This document shows, piece after piece, positions 27,906-36,170 of a stretch of 64,000 bases of DNA. This DNA is from Streptomyces populi (GTDB taxonomy: Bacteria > Actinomycetota > Actinomycetes > Streptomycetales > Streptomycetaceae): assembly GCF_002911015.1 (NCBI RefSeq), contig NZ_KZ626882.1:1-64000 (forward strand), in the 5' to 3' direction. Within the stretch, counting starts at the first letter, position 1. Each line of letters starts with the position of its first letter. Under the pieces are notes generated by a model. It was not told the DNA's origin, ran no database searches, and worked only from the letters and a program-made list of their open reading frames with translations. The translations under genes were made by a program, and so were the position numbers.

Positions 27906-29108
27906 CTAGCGTTCGAGGACGAGGGCGAGGCCCTGGCCCACGCCGATGCAGAGGGTGGCGACACCGATTCCGCCGCCCCTGCGGGCGAGTTGGTGGGCGA
28001 CGGTTCCGGCGAGCCGGGCTCCCGAGGCGCCGAGGGGGTGGCCGAGGGCGATGGCGCCGCCCTGCGGGTTGAGGACCGCGGGGTCGAGGTCGGGCCATTC
28101 GGCGAGGCAGCCGAGGACCTGGGCGGCGAAGGCCTCGTTCAGCTCCAGGACCGACAGGTCGTCGAATCCCTTGCCCGCCTTGGCCAGGGCGCGGTTGACG
28201 GCCTCGACGGGGGCGAGTCCGAAGTACTGCGGATCGATCGCGGAGACGCCGGTCGCGGACACCCGGGCCAGCGGTTCGCGTCCGGTGGCCCGTAGCCCCT
28301 CGGCGTCGGACAGCAGCAGGGCCGCCGCGCCGTCGTTCAGGGGTGAGGCGTTGCCCGCGGTCACCGTGCCCCCTTCCGCCCGGAAGGACGGCTCGAGCCG
28401 GGCCATGGCGTCGAGGGAGGCGTCGGCGCGGACGCATTCGTCGGCGCCGAACTCGACCGGTGGGCCCTTGCGCGCGGGCAGGGACAGCGGGGCGATCTCG
28501 GCGTCGAAGAGGCCCTCGGACCGGGCCCGGGCCGCCTTCTGGTGGCTGGCCAGGGCGAACTCGTCCTGCCGTTCGCGGGTGATCCCGTGCTTGTCGGCGA
28601 CGAGTTCGGCCGACTCGCCGAGCGGGACGGTCCACTGCGGGTCCATCCGCGGGTTGACCATGCGCCAGCCGAGCGTCGTGGAGTACAGCTCGGTGTGTCC
28701 GGCGGGGAACGCTCGCTCGCTCTTGGGCAGGACGTACGGCGCGCGGGTCATCGACTCGACGCCGCCGGCCAGCGCGATCGAGGCGTCGCCGAGCGCGATC
28801 GCGCGGGCCGCCTGGATCACGGCTTCGAGCCCGGAGGCGCACAGGCGGTTGACGGTCACGCCCGGCACGGAGGTGGGCAGCCCGGCCAGGAGAGCGGCCA
28901 TCCGGCCCACGTTCCGGTTCTCCTCGCCCGCGCCGTTGGCGTTGCCGAAGTACACGTCGTCGATCCGGGCGGGGTCCAGGTCCGGGGTCCGGGCGAGGAG
29001 TTCGCGGACGGCGTGGGCCGCCAGGTCGTCCGGGCGGACGGCGGCCAGCGAGCCGCCGTACCTGCCGACGGGCGTCCGGACGGCGTCGACGACGTAGACG
29101 TCCTTCAT
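27906..29108 (-). CDS. pcaF: Beta-ketoadipyl-CoA thiolase
   Basis: A 400-aa thiolase that cleaves 3-oxoadipyl-CoA to succinyl-CoA and acetyl-CoA. The acyl-accepting cysteine is in NRLCASGLE near residue 88. GHPLGASG near 359 and the second cysteine in CIGVGQG near 386 complete the active site. Its place between pcaJ and pcaH identifies it as PcaF rather than a general thiolase. The ATG overlaps the pcaJ stop (ATGA). Confidence 0.95.
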   Translation of the reverse strand: MKDVYVVDAVRTPVGRYGGSLAAVRPDDLAAHAVRELLARTPDLDPARIDDVYFGNANGAGEENRNVGRMAALLAGLPTSVPGVTVNRLCASGLEAVIQAARAIALGDASIALAGGVESMTRAPYVLPKSERAFPAGHTELYSTTLGWRMVNPRMDPQWTVPLGESAELVADKHGITRERQDEFALASHQKAARARSEGLFDAEIAPLSLPARKGPPVEFGADECVRADASLDAMARLEPSFRAEGGTVTAGNASPLNDGAAALLLSDAEGLRATGREPLARVSATGVSAIDPQYFGLAPVEAVNRALAKAGKGFDDLSVLELNEAFAAQVLGCLAEWPDLDPAVLNPQGGAIALGHPLGASGARLAGTVAHQLARRGGGIGVATLCIGVGQGLALVLER

Positions 29109-29752
29109 GATCCGATCCCCTCCGGGACGACGATGTCGGCGGCGGTCCTCGCCGCGATCTCCGCGGCGGTGACGCCCGGCGCGGTCTCCACCAGCACGAG
29201 CCCGGCGTCGGTGACGTCGAGGACGCCCAGGTCGGTGATGATCCGGTCCACACAGGCCTTCCCGGTGAGCGGCAGCTCGCACGCGCGCAGGATCTTGGGC
29301 GAGCCGTCCTTGGCGGTGTGCGTCATGACGACGATGACCGTCCGGGCCCCGTGGACGAGGTCCATCGCGCCGCCGATACCGGTGATCATCTTGCCGGGGA
29401 CGGCCCAGTTGGCGAGGTCGCCGCCGGCCGACACCTGCATCGCGCCCAGCACCGCGACGTCGATGTGCCCGCCGCGGATCATCCCGAACGACAGCGCGGA
29501 GTCGAAGTACGAGGCGCCCGGCAGGACCGTGACGGTCTCCTTGCCCGCGTTGATCAGGTCGGGGTCGACCTGGTCCTCGGCCGGGTAGGGACCGGTGCCC
29601 AGGATGCCGTTCTCCGACTCCAGGATCACCTCGACCCCCGGGGGGAGGTGGTTGGGGATCAGCGTCGGCAGGCCGATGCCGAGGTTCACGTACTGGCCGT
29701 CCGTCAGTTCCCGCGCGGCGCGGGCGGCCATCTCTTCCCTGCTCCAGGCCAT
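29105..29752 (-). CDS. pcaJ: 3-oxoadipate CoA-transferase subunit B
   Basis: A 215-aa CoA-transferase beta subunit. The catalytic glutamate is in LESENGILG near residue 47, the family-I CoA-transferase signature, with NLGIGLPTLI before it. With PcaI it transfers CoA from succinyl-CoA to 3-oxoadipate. The ATG shares one base with the pcaI stop (TGATG). Confidence 0.95.
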   Translation of the reverse strand: MAWSREEMAARAARELTDGQYVNLGIGLPTLIPNHLPPGVEVILESENGILGTGPYPAEDQVDPDLINAGKETVTVLPGASYFDSALSFGMIRGGHIDVAVLGAMQVSAGGDLANWAVPGKMITGIGGAMDLVHGARTVIVVMTHTAKDGSPKILRACELPLTGKACVDRIITDLGVLDVTDAGLVLVETAPGVTAAEIAARTAADIVVPEGIGS

Positions 29753-30534
29753 CAGTGGTTCACCGTTCCGTCCGCCGCGGACGCCGAGACCGTCCGCTTC
29801 TCGATCATCTTGGCGTCCGCCTGTTCGCGGGTCAGGGCCACGACGCGCTGCACGAAGATGCCCGGCAGGTGCACCGCGTCCGGATCGATGCCGCCCGGCT
29901 CCACGAGCTCCTCGACCTCGGCGATCGTCACCCGGCCGGCCATCGCGGCGAGCGGGTTGAAGTTCCGGGAGGACTTGTTGAAGACGAGGTTGCCGTGCCG
30001 GTCGCCCTTCGCGGCCCGTACCAGCGCGAAGTCGGTGCGGATGCCGTGCTCCAGCACGTACGGGACGCCGTCGAACTCGCGCACCTCCTTCGGCGGGGAG
30101 GCCAGGGTGACGCCGCCGCGGCCGTCGTACCGCCACGGCAGCCCGCCCTCGGCGACCTGCGTGCCGACCCCCGCGGGCGTGTAGAAGGCGGGGATCCCGG
30201 CACCGCCCGCGCGCAGCCGCTCGGCCAGCGTGCCCTGCGGGATCATCTCGACCTCCAGCTCCCCGGCCAGGTACTGCCGGGCGAACTCCTTGTTGCCGCC
30301 GATGTACGAGCCGGTGACGCGGGCGACGCGTCCGGCGGCGAGCAGGGTCGCGAGCCCGGAGTCCATGGCCCCACAGTTGTTGGAGACGATCCCGAGCCCC
30401 CGGACGCCACGCTCGTGGAGGGCCTCGATCAGCACGTTCGGCACGCCGCTGAGGCCGAATCCGCCGACCGCCAGTGTCGCGCCGTCCGGCACATCGGCCA
30501 CCGCCCCAAGTGCCGTGGCGACCACCTTGTCCAT
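29752..30534 (-). CDS. pcaI: 3-oxoadipate CoA-transferase subunit A
   Basis: A 260-aa CoA-transferase alpha subunit with the glycine-rich VGGFGLSGVPNVLI near residue 26 and SYIGGNKEFARQY. First gene of pcaIJFHGBL. A GGGAGAG ribosome site precedes the ATG, and the 58-bp palindrome ends 24 bp upstream of the start. Expression should be repressed by PcaV and relieved by protocatechuate, as established for S. coelicolor. Confidence 0.95.
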   Translation of the reverse strand: MDKVVATALGAVADVPDGATLAVGGFGLSGVPNVLIEALHERGVRGLGIVSNNCGAMDSGLATLLAAGRVARVTGSYIGGNKEFARQYLAGELEVEMIPQGTLAERLRAGGAGIPAFYTPAGVGTQVAEGGLPWRYDGRGGVTLASPPKEVREFDGVPYVLEHGIRTDFALVRAAKGDRHGNLVFNKSSRNFNPLAAMAGRVTIAEVEELVEPGGIDPDAVHLPGIFVQRVVALTREQADAKMIEKRTVSASAADGTVNH

Positions 30535-30557
30535 CCGTGAAGCCCCATCTCTCCCGA

Positions 30558-30615
30558 GTGTCCGGCACCTCGGAAATCAATCAGTGCACTGATTGATTTC
30601 CGAGGTGCCGGACAC
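30558..30615. promoter_or_regulatory. Perfect 58-bp palindrome upstream of pcaI (probable PcaV operator core)
   Basis: Bases 30558-30615 are a perfect inverted repeat with no spacer: each 24-bp arm abuts the self-complementary centre CAGTGCACTG. The inner 22 bp, ATCAATC followed by the centre and TGATTGAT-type flank (30576-30597), looks like a MarR-family operator. The outer 18 bp on each side extend the symmetry far beyond a protein footprint of one dimer. A TTGACG hexamer on the minus strand (30637-30642) could be a -35, putting the start of transcription inside the palindrome. Transcribed, it would form a very stable stem before the pcaI ribosome site. Confidence 0.9.
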
Positions 30616-30716
30616 GCTGCCAGCCGGAGTTCGGTCCGTCAAGGCTCCAGATGGGCGAGCTGATGCGGTTGTCCAGCTAGGTCGGAGGGGGTGAGACGGC
30701 CGACGGGGCGTGAAGG

Positions 30717-30735
30717 TATTGTTCAGTGCACCAAC
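30717..30735 (+). promoter_or_regulatory. Second PcaV-like site with -10-like hexamer before pcaV
   Basis: TCAGTGCAC at 30723-30731 repeats the central nonamer of the 58-bp palindrome in an otherwise imperfect site. TATTGT at 30717-30722 is a plausible -10, though the -35 is poor. The arrangement would allow PcaV to repress its own gene. Confidence 0.55.
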
Positions 30736-30785
30736 GAATTCGGACCCATCGGCGCGCACGCGCGTACCGGACCCGAGGAGCGCAC

Positions 30786-31250
30786 ATGGCCGCGGTGGAC
30801 CTCTCCACCCACCCCGGGCACCTGGCCCGGAGACTCCAGCAGGCGCACCACCTGCTGTGGAACACGATGGTCTCCGAGGAGATCACCTCGCCCCAGTTCG
30901 CGGTCCTGAACGCGCTCGTCGCCGAGCCCGGCCTCGACCAGCGCACGGTGGGGGAACGGGTGGGGCTCGACCGGTCCACGATCGCCGAGGTCATCAGCCG
31001 CCTCGGGCGCCGCGCGCTCCTCGACAAGGTGCGCGATCCGCAGGACGGGCGGCGCTTCCTGCTCCGCCTCACGGACGACGGGCTGCGCGTCCACCGCAAG
31101 CTGACCGTGCGCACCGCGCGCATGAACCAGGTCTTCCTGGCTCCCCTGTCCGCCGAGGAACAGGACCTCTTCCTCGACCTCGTCCAGCGGGTCTCGGACG
31201 CCGCCGAGGGACTCCGCAACCCCCCGGAACCCCTCCGCGCGCAGCGCTGA
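30786..31250 (+). CDS. pcaV: MarR-family regulator of protocatechuate catabolism
   Basis: A 154-aa winged-helix repressor starting MAAVDLSTHPGHLARRL. The MarR DNA-binding region includes TVGERVGLDRSTIAEVISRLGRR and the wing RDPQDGRRFLLRLT. Position (divergent from pcaIJFHGBL) and sequence match PcaV of S. coelicolor as I remember it. It is a protocatechuate-responsive repressor. The ATG at 30786 follows GAGGAG by 4-5 nt; an earlier in-frame start at 30726 would overlap the operator and is not preferred. Confidence 0.94.
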   Translation: MAAVDLSTHPGHLARRLQQAHHLLWNTMVSEEITSPQFAVLNALVAEPGLDQRTVGERVGLDRSTIAEVISRLGRRALLDKVRDPQDGRRFLLRLTDDGLRVHRKLTVRTARMNQVFLAPLSAEEQDLFLDLVQRVSDAAEGLRNPPEPLRAQR

Positions 31251-31260
31251 GGGGTTCCGG
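31224..31260 (+). terminator. Hairpin overlapping the end of pcaV
   Basis: A perfect 12-bp stem (31224-31235 with 31249-31260) with a 13-nt loop spans the pcaV stop codon. It can also serve the convergent gene ending at 31268. Confidence 0.75.
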
Positions 31261-31267
31261 GGGGCGC

Positions 31268-32257
31268 TCACCGCTCGGCGAGGACCACCCACACCTGGCC
31301 CGGCGCGAAGTTCATCGGCGCGCCGTCCGGGGTGGTGAACCGGGTGCCGTCGGCCGCCCCGGGGCGGGTCCAGTTCGCGTCGTAGGCGCGGCCGTCGCGC
31401 AGCACCCGGGCCGTCCCCGAGCCCACCGACTCCGTGAACGGCGTGTTGTTGCCGAGGAAGTCGTGGTACTTCGACGCGCGCACCTTCACGTACTGGATGA
31501 CCACCGTCGCCGGCGCCACCGTCCTGCCGTCGGTCGTCACCGTGGGGGTGCCGTCCATGGCCACCAGCCAGCGCCCGCGGTCGGCGGACCAGGTGAAGGT
31601 GAAGCGGGCCGACGGGAAGCGGACCGTGCGGGAGGCCTCGGGGGTGCCTCCCTCGGGCGCCGCACCGAAGCGGAAGCCCGTGGTCAGCGCGGCGTCACCG
31701 GGTGCGGAGTCCATCAGCCGCCGCGGCCGCAGGTACAGGTTGTGCGGCGCGGCCTTGCCCGTGCCCCGGTACCAGGCGTCGGGCACCTTCCCCGCCGGCT
31801 CGGGATCCAGCGGGGCGTCGTCGATCAGTGGGAGCAGTTTGCGCTGGGCCCCGGAGAACGCGAGCGTCGGCTCGTGGAACTGTCCCAGCAGTTCGAGGTC
31901 CGACTCGCGGGCACTGCGCACCGGTCCGACCGCGTCGGGCAGGGTGCTCGCGAAGACCGCCATCAGCCGGCTCAGCCCGCCCTCGACCTGCTCCGCGTAG
32001 ACCACGTCCGCCGCGTCGAGGCCCGTCTGGGGGCGGGCGTCGGGCGCGTTGTCGATCTTCACCGCGAGCACCGGACCGGTGGTCGCCGCGCCACTCTCGC
32101 TCTCGCTCGGGCTCGGGCTTTGGCTCTGCCCCGGAGACCGGCCGTCGTCGGCCGCTCCGCCCCCCGAGGTGCAGCCCGACAGCAGGGAGCCCGTCACCGT
32201 GACGGCCAGCAGCGCCGCCGTCCACGCGCCCCGCCGTATCCGCACCATCTCTCGCAT
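31268..32257 (-). CDS. DUF3048 (YerB-like) lipoprotein
   Basis: A ~329-aa exported lipoprotein. A basic n-region and hydrophobic stretch lead to the lipobox LLSGC, then a Ser/Glu/Pro linker. The DUF3048 body shows VKIDNAPDARPQTGLDAADVVYAEQVEGG and GPVRSARESD, as in YerB. Function in the envelope is unknown. Starts at GTG 32263, ATG 32257 and ATG 32245 are all possible; ATG 32257 is chosen for GGTGGG upstream. Confidence 0.88.
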   Translation of the reverse strand: MREMVRIRRGAWTAALLAVTVTGSLLSGCTSGGGAADDGRSPGQSQSPSPSESESGAATTGPVLAVKIDNAPDARPQTGLDAADVVYAEQVEGGLSRLMAVFASTLPDAVGPVRSARESDLELLGQFHEPTLAFSGAQRKLLPLIDDAPLDPEPAGKVPDAWYRGTGKAAPHNLYLRPRRLMDSAPGDAALTTGFRFGAAPEGGTPEASRTVRFPSARFTFTWSADRGRWLVAMDGTPTVTTDGRTVAPATVVIQYVKVRASKYHDFLGNNTPFTESVGSGTARVLRDGRAYDANWTRPGAADGTRFTTPDGAPMNFAPGQVWVVLAER

Positions 32258-32462
32258 GCCCACCGTGCCACCTGTCCCGTGCCATCGATTGTGCGTTCAA
32301 CAGTTCATCGATGGCCATACCCGATCGTTTCTGATTGTGTGCGGAGGGTGGGCTGACCGGATCGGCGGGTCGTTCCGCGCGGGGTCGGACGGAGGTGCGG
32401 AGGGGGCGGTTCCGTGCCTGAACCGAACGGGGCGCGGAGGGAGCGGTTCCGTGCCCGGTGCG

Positions 32463-33533
32463 TCAGCCCGGCGGTCCCAGGATCTCCGCGAGGTCGTAGC
32501 CGACCGGCTCCTCCAGTTGTCCGTACGTGCAGCTCTCGGCGGTGCGGTCGGGGCGCCATCGGCGGAAGCGGGCCGTGTGGCGGAACCGGACGCCGTTCTC
32601 CATGTGGTCGTACGCCACCTCGGCCACCCGCTCGGGCCGGACCGGGACCCAGGACGGGTCCTTCTTCGCCGACCACCTGCTCGGCGCTCCCGGCAACCGG
32701 GCCGACTCGTGCGCCGACTCCCGCGTCCAGGCCGCCCATGGATGCCCGGCCGCGTCCTCCAGCCGCAAGGGCTCCAGCTCCTCCACCAGTTCCGCCCGCC
32801 GCTTCATCGTGAACGCGGCGCTCACGCCCACGTGCTGGAGCGCGCCCGTGGTGTCGTACAGACCGAGCAGCAGCGACCCGACGACCGGTCCGCTCTTGTG
32901 GAAGCGGTAACCGGCGACGACCACGTCCGCCGTCCGCTCGTGCTTGATCTTGTACATGGCCCGCTCGTCCGGCAGGTACGGCAGCGTGAGGGGCTTCGCC
33001 ACGACCCCGTCGAGCCCCGCCCCCTCGTACCGCTCGAACCACTGCTGCGCCGTCTCGCGGTCCGTGGTCGCGGGCGCCACGTGCGCCGGTGCCGTCACCC
33101 CCGACAGCGTCTTCACCAGCAGCGCACGCCGGTCGCCCAGCGGTACGTCGAGCAGGGACGTGTCGGCCAGCGCCAGCATGTCGAAGGCCACGAAGGAGGC
33201 GGGGTTCCTCTCGGCCAGCATCCGCACCCGTGAGTCCGCGGGATGGATCCGTTCGGTGAGCGCGTCGAAGTCGAGCCGCCCCCGCCGGGCGATCAGGATC
33301 TCCCCGTCCATCACGCAACGCTCCGGCAGCCGTTCCCGCAACGCCTCGACGAGTTCCGGGAAGTACCTGGTCAGCGGCTTTCCGGTGCGACTGCCGAGTT
33401 CCGTCTCGGCGCCGTCGCGGAACACGATGGCCCGGAAACCGTCCCACTTCGCCTCGTAGTGCATGTCCGGCGGGATCTTCGCCACGGCCTTGGCGAGCAT
33501 CGGTTTCACGGGCGGCATCACCGGCAGATCCAT
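32463..33533 (-). CDS. ATP-dependent DNA ligase (LigC-type, NHEJ/repair)
   Basis: A 356-aa ATP-dependent DNA ligase. Adenylation motif I is EAKWDGFR with Lys29 as the AMP acceptor. Further motifs are DGEILI, FVAFDMLAL, GLDGVVAKP and MYKIKHERT (motif V). The C-terminal ~130 residues form the OB domain. It lacks polymerase and nuclease domains, so it matches stand-alone LigC ligases rather than full LigD. With the polymerase gene at 34885 it supplies ligase and polymerase functions for end joining. No Ku gene is in the window. Confidence 0.93.
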   Translation of the reverse strand: MDLPVMPPVKPMLAKAVAKIPPDMHYEAKWDGFRAIVFRDGAETELGSRTGKPLTRYFPELVEALRERLPERCVMDGEILIARRGRLDFDALTERIHPADSRVRMLAERNPASFVAFDMLALADTSLLDVPLGDRRALLVKTLSGVTAPAHVAPATTDRETAQQWFERYEGAGLDGVVAKPLTLPYLPDERAMYKIKHERTADVVVAGYRFHKSGPVVGSLLLGLYDTTGALQHVGVSAAFTMKRRAELVEELEPLRLEDAAGHPWAAWTRESAHESARLPGAPSRWSAKKDPSWVPVRPERVAEVAYDHMENGVRFRHTARFRRWRPDRTAESCTYGQLEEPVGYDLAEILGPPG

Positions 33534-33696
33534 ACTTCGACTCTAAGAGCCGCCCATGGCGTCCGCGCGCCGCGCGGTTCGCCCGGCGGCCGCCTCGGTC
33601 CCGCCTTTCAGGCGCGCGCCGAAGCCCGGTCCGCGCAGCCCCCGGCCGGGGCTTCGGCGCGCCCGACGCCCCGGCACCGGTGACCGGCGCCGGACG

Positions 33697-34089
33697 TCAC
33701 AGAGCGAGCTTGAACCCGTCGTGACTGCGCGCGAAGCCCAGCCCGCAGGAGAAGCGGTGCGCGTCCTCGCGCCGCTTGTTGCCGGTCAGCTGGACGAGCG
33801 CGCAGCCACGTGTGCGGGCCCGTTCGATCGTGCGCTCCATCAAGGCGCGTCCGAGCCCACCGCCCCGACGGTCCGCGCGGACCCGCACCGCCTCGATCAG
33901 GGCCCGCTCGGCCCCGCCCTTGCCCGGTCCCGGGATGTACGTCACTTGCAGGCGGCCGACCACCCCGCCGCCGTCACCCCGGTCGTCGACGTCTTCGACC
34001 AGGACCAGGATCTCGTTGCGCGGGTCCGTGTCGACGGACGACCGCCTCGTCCCCGGGGGCGCGGAGACGGCGGACTTCGCCCCCCCGGG
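33697..34089 (-). pseudogene. GNAT acetyltransferase remnant lacking its N-terminus
   Basis: The frame encodes a clear C-terminal two thirds of a GNAT acetyltransferase: DPRNEILVLVED, then VGRLQVTYIPG, ALIEAVRV, the acetyl-CoA motif RRGGGLGRAL and LVQLTGNKRREDAHRF. No start codon precedes the conserved part in this frame before a TGA at 34090-34092; the first usable GTG (33963) would skip the first core strands. A plausible original N-terminus (ATG near 34149, MGIIRR) lies in another frame, with residues missing between. A deletion plus frameshift is the simplest reading. A short 88-aa product from 33963 remains possible. Confidence 0.65.
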
Positions 34090-34171
34090 TCACAGGACGG
34101 CCATACGATCACCGGGGCGCCCCCCGACGACGGATGATGCCCATTCAGCATCCGCAGTCCTCGGGGGGACC

Positions 34172-34744
34172 ATGCGCACCCGTACCGCCACCGCCGTCTT
34201 TTTCCTGCTCGCCTTCGCCACCGCTTGCTCCGGGAGCGGCGACGCCGCGAAGCCCGGTGCGCCGGAGGCCGCCGGGAAGGGTGCCGCGGCGAAGCCGGGC
34301 CCGAGCCCGAAGGCGCCCCTCGTGCTCGGCGCGCCGTTCACCGTCACGGCCGACGGAGCGACGATGGCGACGACCGTCCTCCGGTACGAGCAGGGGAAGT
34401 TCCACTCCCGGCGGTCCGCCGACGAGGAGTTCGGCACGACCGGGTACACGTGGGCCGTCGTCGAGATCGAGGGATGCCTGAAGAGCGGCTTCGCCGTGGT
34501 CACCCGCAACACGTGGGCGCTCGAGTACGCGGACGGAACGCGGATCGGGCCGAGCCGCGTGACGTACGGCGACTTCCCGAAGCCGGAGTATCCCCGCATG
34601 GCGACGGTGAACGCGGGCGAGTGCGTGCGGGGGAAGACCGTCTTCGCGGTACCGGCGAACCAGCGGCCCGAGCGGGTGCTGCACACCTCGGAGAAGTCCG
34701 AGAAGGCGGAGACGCCGGCGGAGTGGGCGGTGCCGAGGGCGTAG
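34172..34744 (+). CDS. Small putative lipoprotein with Ig-like domain
   Basis: A 190-aa exported protein. The hydrophobic leader AVFFLLAFATACSG ends in a lipobox-like ATAC. After an Ala/Lys/Pro linker, the body (LGAPFTVTADGATMATTVLRY... GYTWAVVEIEGC... WALEYADGTRIGPS) resembles DUF4352-type Ig-like domains of actinobacterial lipoproteins. Two cysteines (IEGC and AGEC) could pair. The ATG follows GGGGGG. Function is unknown. Confidence 0.78.
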   Translation: MRTRTATAVFFLLAFATACSGSGDAAKPGAPEAAGKGAAAKPGPSPKAPLVLGAPFTVTADGATMATTVLRYEQGKFHSRRSADEEFGTTGYTWAVVEIEGCLKSGFAVVTRNTWALEYADGTRIGPSRVTYGDFPKPEYPRMATVNAGECVRGKTVFAVPANQRPERVLHTSEKSEKAETPAEWAVPRA

Positions 34745-34884
34745 CCGACGCCTCCACGCGCCACGCCGGTCGATTCGGGCACCGGCCCTGCCGAACCCGC
34801 GCGGATCCACCTGCCGATTCCGCCTGGCGGTACGGGCCCCCGCCCGGTGTGCGGGGGCCGTGTGCCGCGCCTACCGTGGCTCGC

Positions 34885-35916
34885 ATGGGCGATGCGGTGG
34901 AACTCGAAGCGGCGGGCAGGAGCGTCCGTCTGTCCAGCCCGGACAAGGTCTTCTTCCCGGAGCGCGGCTTCACGAAGCTGGACCTCGCCCGGTACTACCT
35001 CGCCGTCGGCGACGGCATCCTGCGCGCCCTGCGCGACCGCCCCACCACACTGGAGCGCTACCCGGACGGGGTGACCGGCGAGTCCTTCTTCCAGAAGCGG
35101 GCGCCCAAGAACATGCCCGACTGGATCCCGACCGCCGGCATCACCTTCCCCAGCGGCCGCGGCGCCGACGAGATGTGCCCCACCGAGCCGGCCGCCGTGC
35201 TGTGGGCCGCGCAGTTCGGCACGCTCACCTTCCACCCGTGGCCGGTCCGCCGTGACGACGTCGACAGCCCCGACGAACTGCGCATCGACCTCGACCCGCA
35301 GCCCGGCACGGACTACGCCGACGCGGTGCGCGCCGCCCGCGAACTGCGCGAGGTCCTGCACGACTACGGTGGTCTGCGGGGCTGGCCCAAGACCTCCGGA
35401 GGCCGCGGGCTGCACGTCTTCGTGCCGATCCGGCCGCACTGGACCTTCACCCAGGTGCGCCGGGCCGCCATCGCGGTCGGCCGCGAGCTCGAACGCCGCA
35501 TGCCCGACCGGGTCACCGTCGCGTGGTGGAAGGAGGAAAGAGGCGAAAAGATCTTCGTGGACTACAACCAGAACGCCCGGGACCGCACCATGGCCTCGGC
35601 CTATTCCGTACGGCCCCGCCCGCACGCCCCGGTCTCCGCACCCCTGCGCTGGGACGAGGTGGAGGACGCCAGACCCCGGGACTTCGACCTGGCGACCATG
35701 CCGGGACGCTTCGCCGAACTCGGGGACGTGCACGCCGACATGGACGACCACGCCTTCTCCCTGGAGGCCCTGCTGGAACTCGCCGACCGCGACGAGCACG
35801 ACCACGGCCTCGGCGACCTCCCGTACCCGCCCGACTATCCGAAGATGCCGGGCGAGCCCAAACGGGTGCAGCCGAGCAGGGCGAGGCACGAGGAGGCCCG
35901 GCCGCCGGGCGACTGA
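34885..35916 (+). CDS. Stand-alone LigD-type polymerase domain (NHEJ primase-polymerase)
   Basis: A 343-aa protein matching the LigD polymerase domain (archaeo-eukaryotic primase superfamily). Metal-binding residues are in LRIDLDPQPG near residue 136. The nucleotide-binding His is in GGRGLHVFVP and the third acidic residue in IFVDYNQNARDRT. It also has the family opening LSSPDKVFFPERGFTKLDLARYY. It should add nucleotides at broken ends during end joining, working with the separate ligase at 32463. The ATG gives the usual N-terminus; the spacer to the lipoprotein gene is 140 bp. Confidence 0.93.
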   Translation: MGDAVELEAAGRSVRLSSPDKVFFPERGFTKLDLARYYLAVGDGILRALRDRPTTLERYPDGVTGESFFQKRAPKNMPDWIPTAGITFPSGRGADEMCPTEPAAVLWAAQFGTLTFHPWPVRRDDVDSPDELRIDLDPQPGTDYADAVRAARELREVLHDYGGLRGWPKTSGGRGLHVFVPIRPHWTFTQVRRAAIAVGRELERRMPDRVTVAWWKEERGEKIFVDYNQNARDRTMASAYSVRPRPHAPVSAPLRWDEVEDARPRDFDLATMPGRFAELGDVHADMDDHAFSLEALLELADRDEHDHGLGDLPYPPDYPKMPGEPKRVQPSRARHEEARPPGD

Positions 35917-35950
35917 CCGGCTCGGCCTCGGACGGATGCGCGTCCGGGAG

Positions 35951-35996
35951 GATCACCCGCGGTCGGTCGGGAAGATCACCCGCGGTCGGTCGGTCG
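35951..35996. repeat. Two tandem 23-bp direct repeats
   Basis: The 20-mer GATCACCCGCGGTCGGTCGG occurs at 35951 and again at 35974, followed by a run of GGTCGG-like motifs. It lies between the polymerase gene and the LacI gene and has no obvious role. Confidence 0.7.
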
Positions 35997-36170
35997 GGCG
36001 GGCGGTCGGGCGCCAGGTGGCCCGGCCCCGGCGGGGCGGGCAGGTGATCTCTCCGCCAAAGTGCCCTCGAACGTGACCGGTTCGTGTCGATCCCGTTGAT
36101 CGAGGAGCGTTCTCGCCGGGCGAGCGGTCATGGTTATCCTGATCCGCATCCGCCGAGGAGGTGCCCTGAG

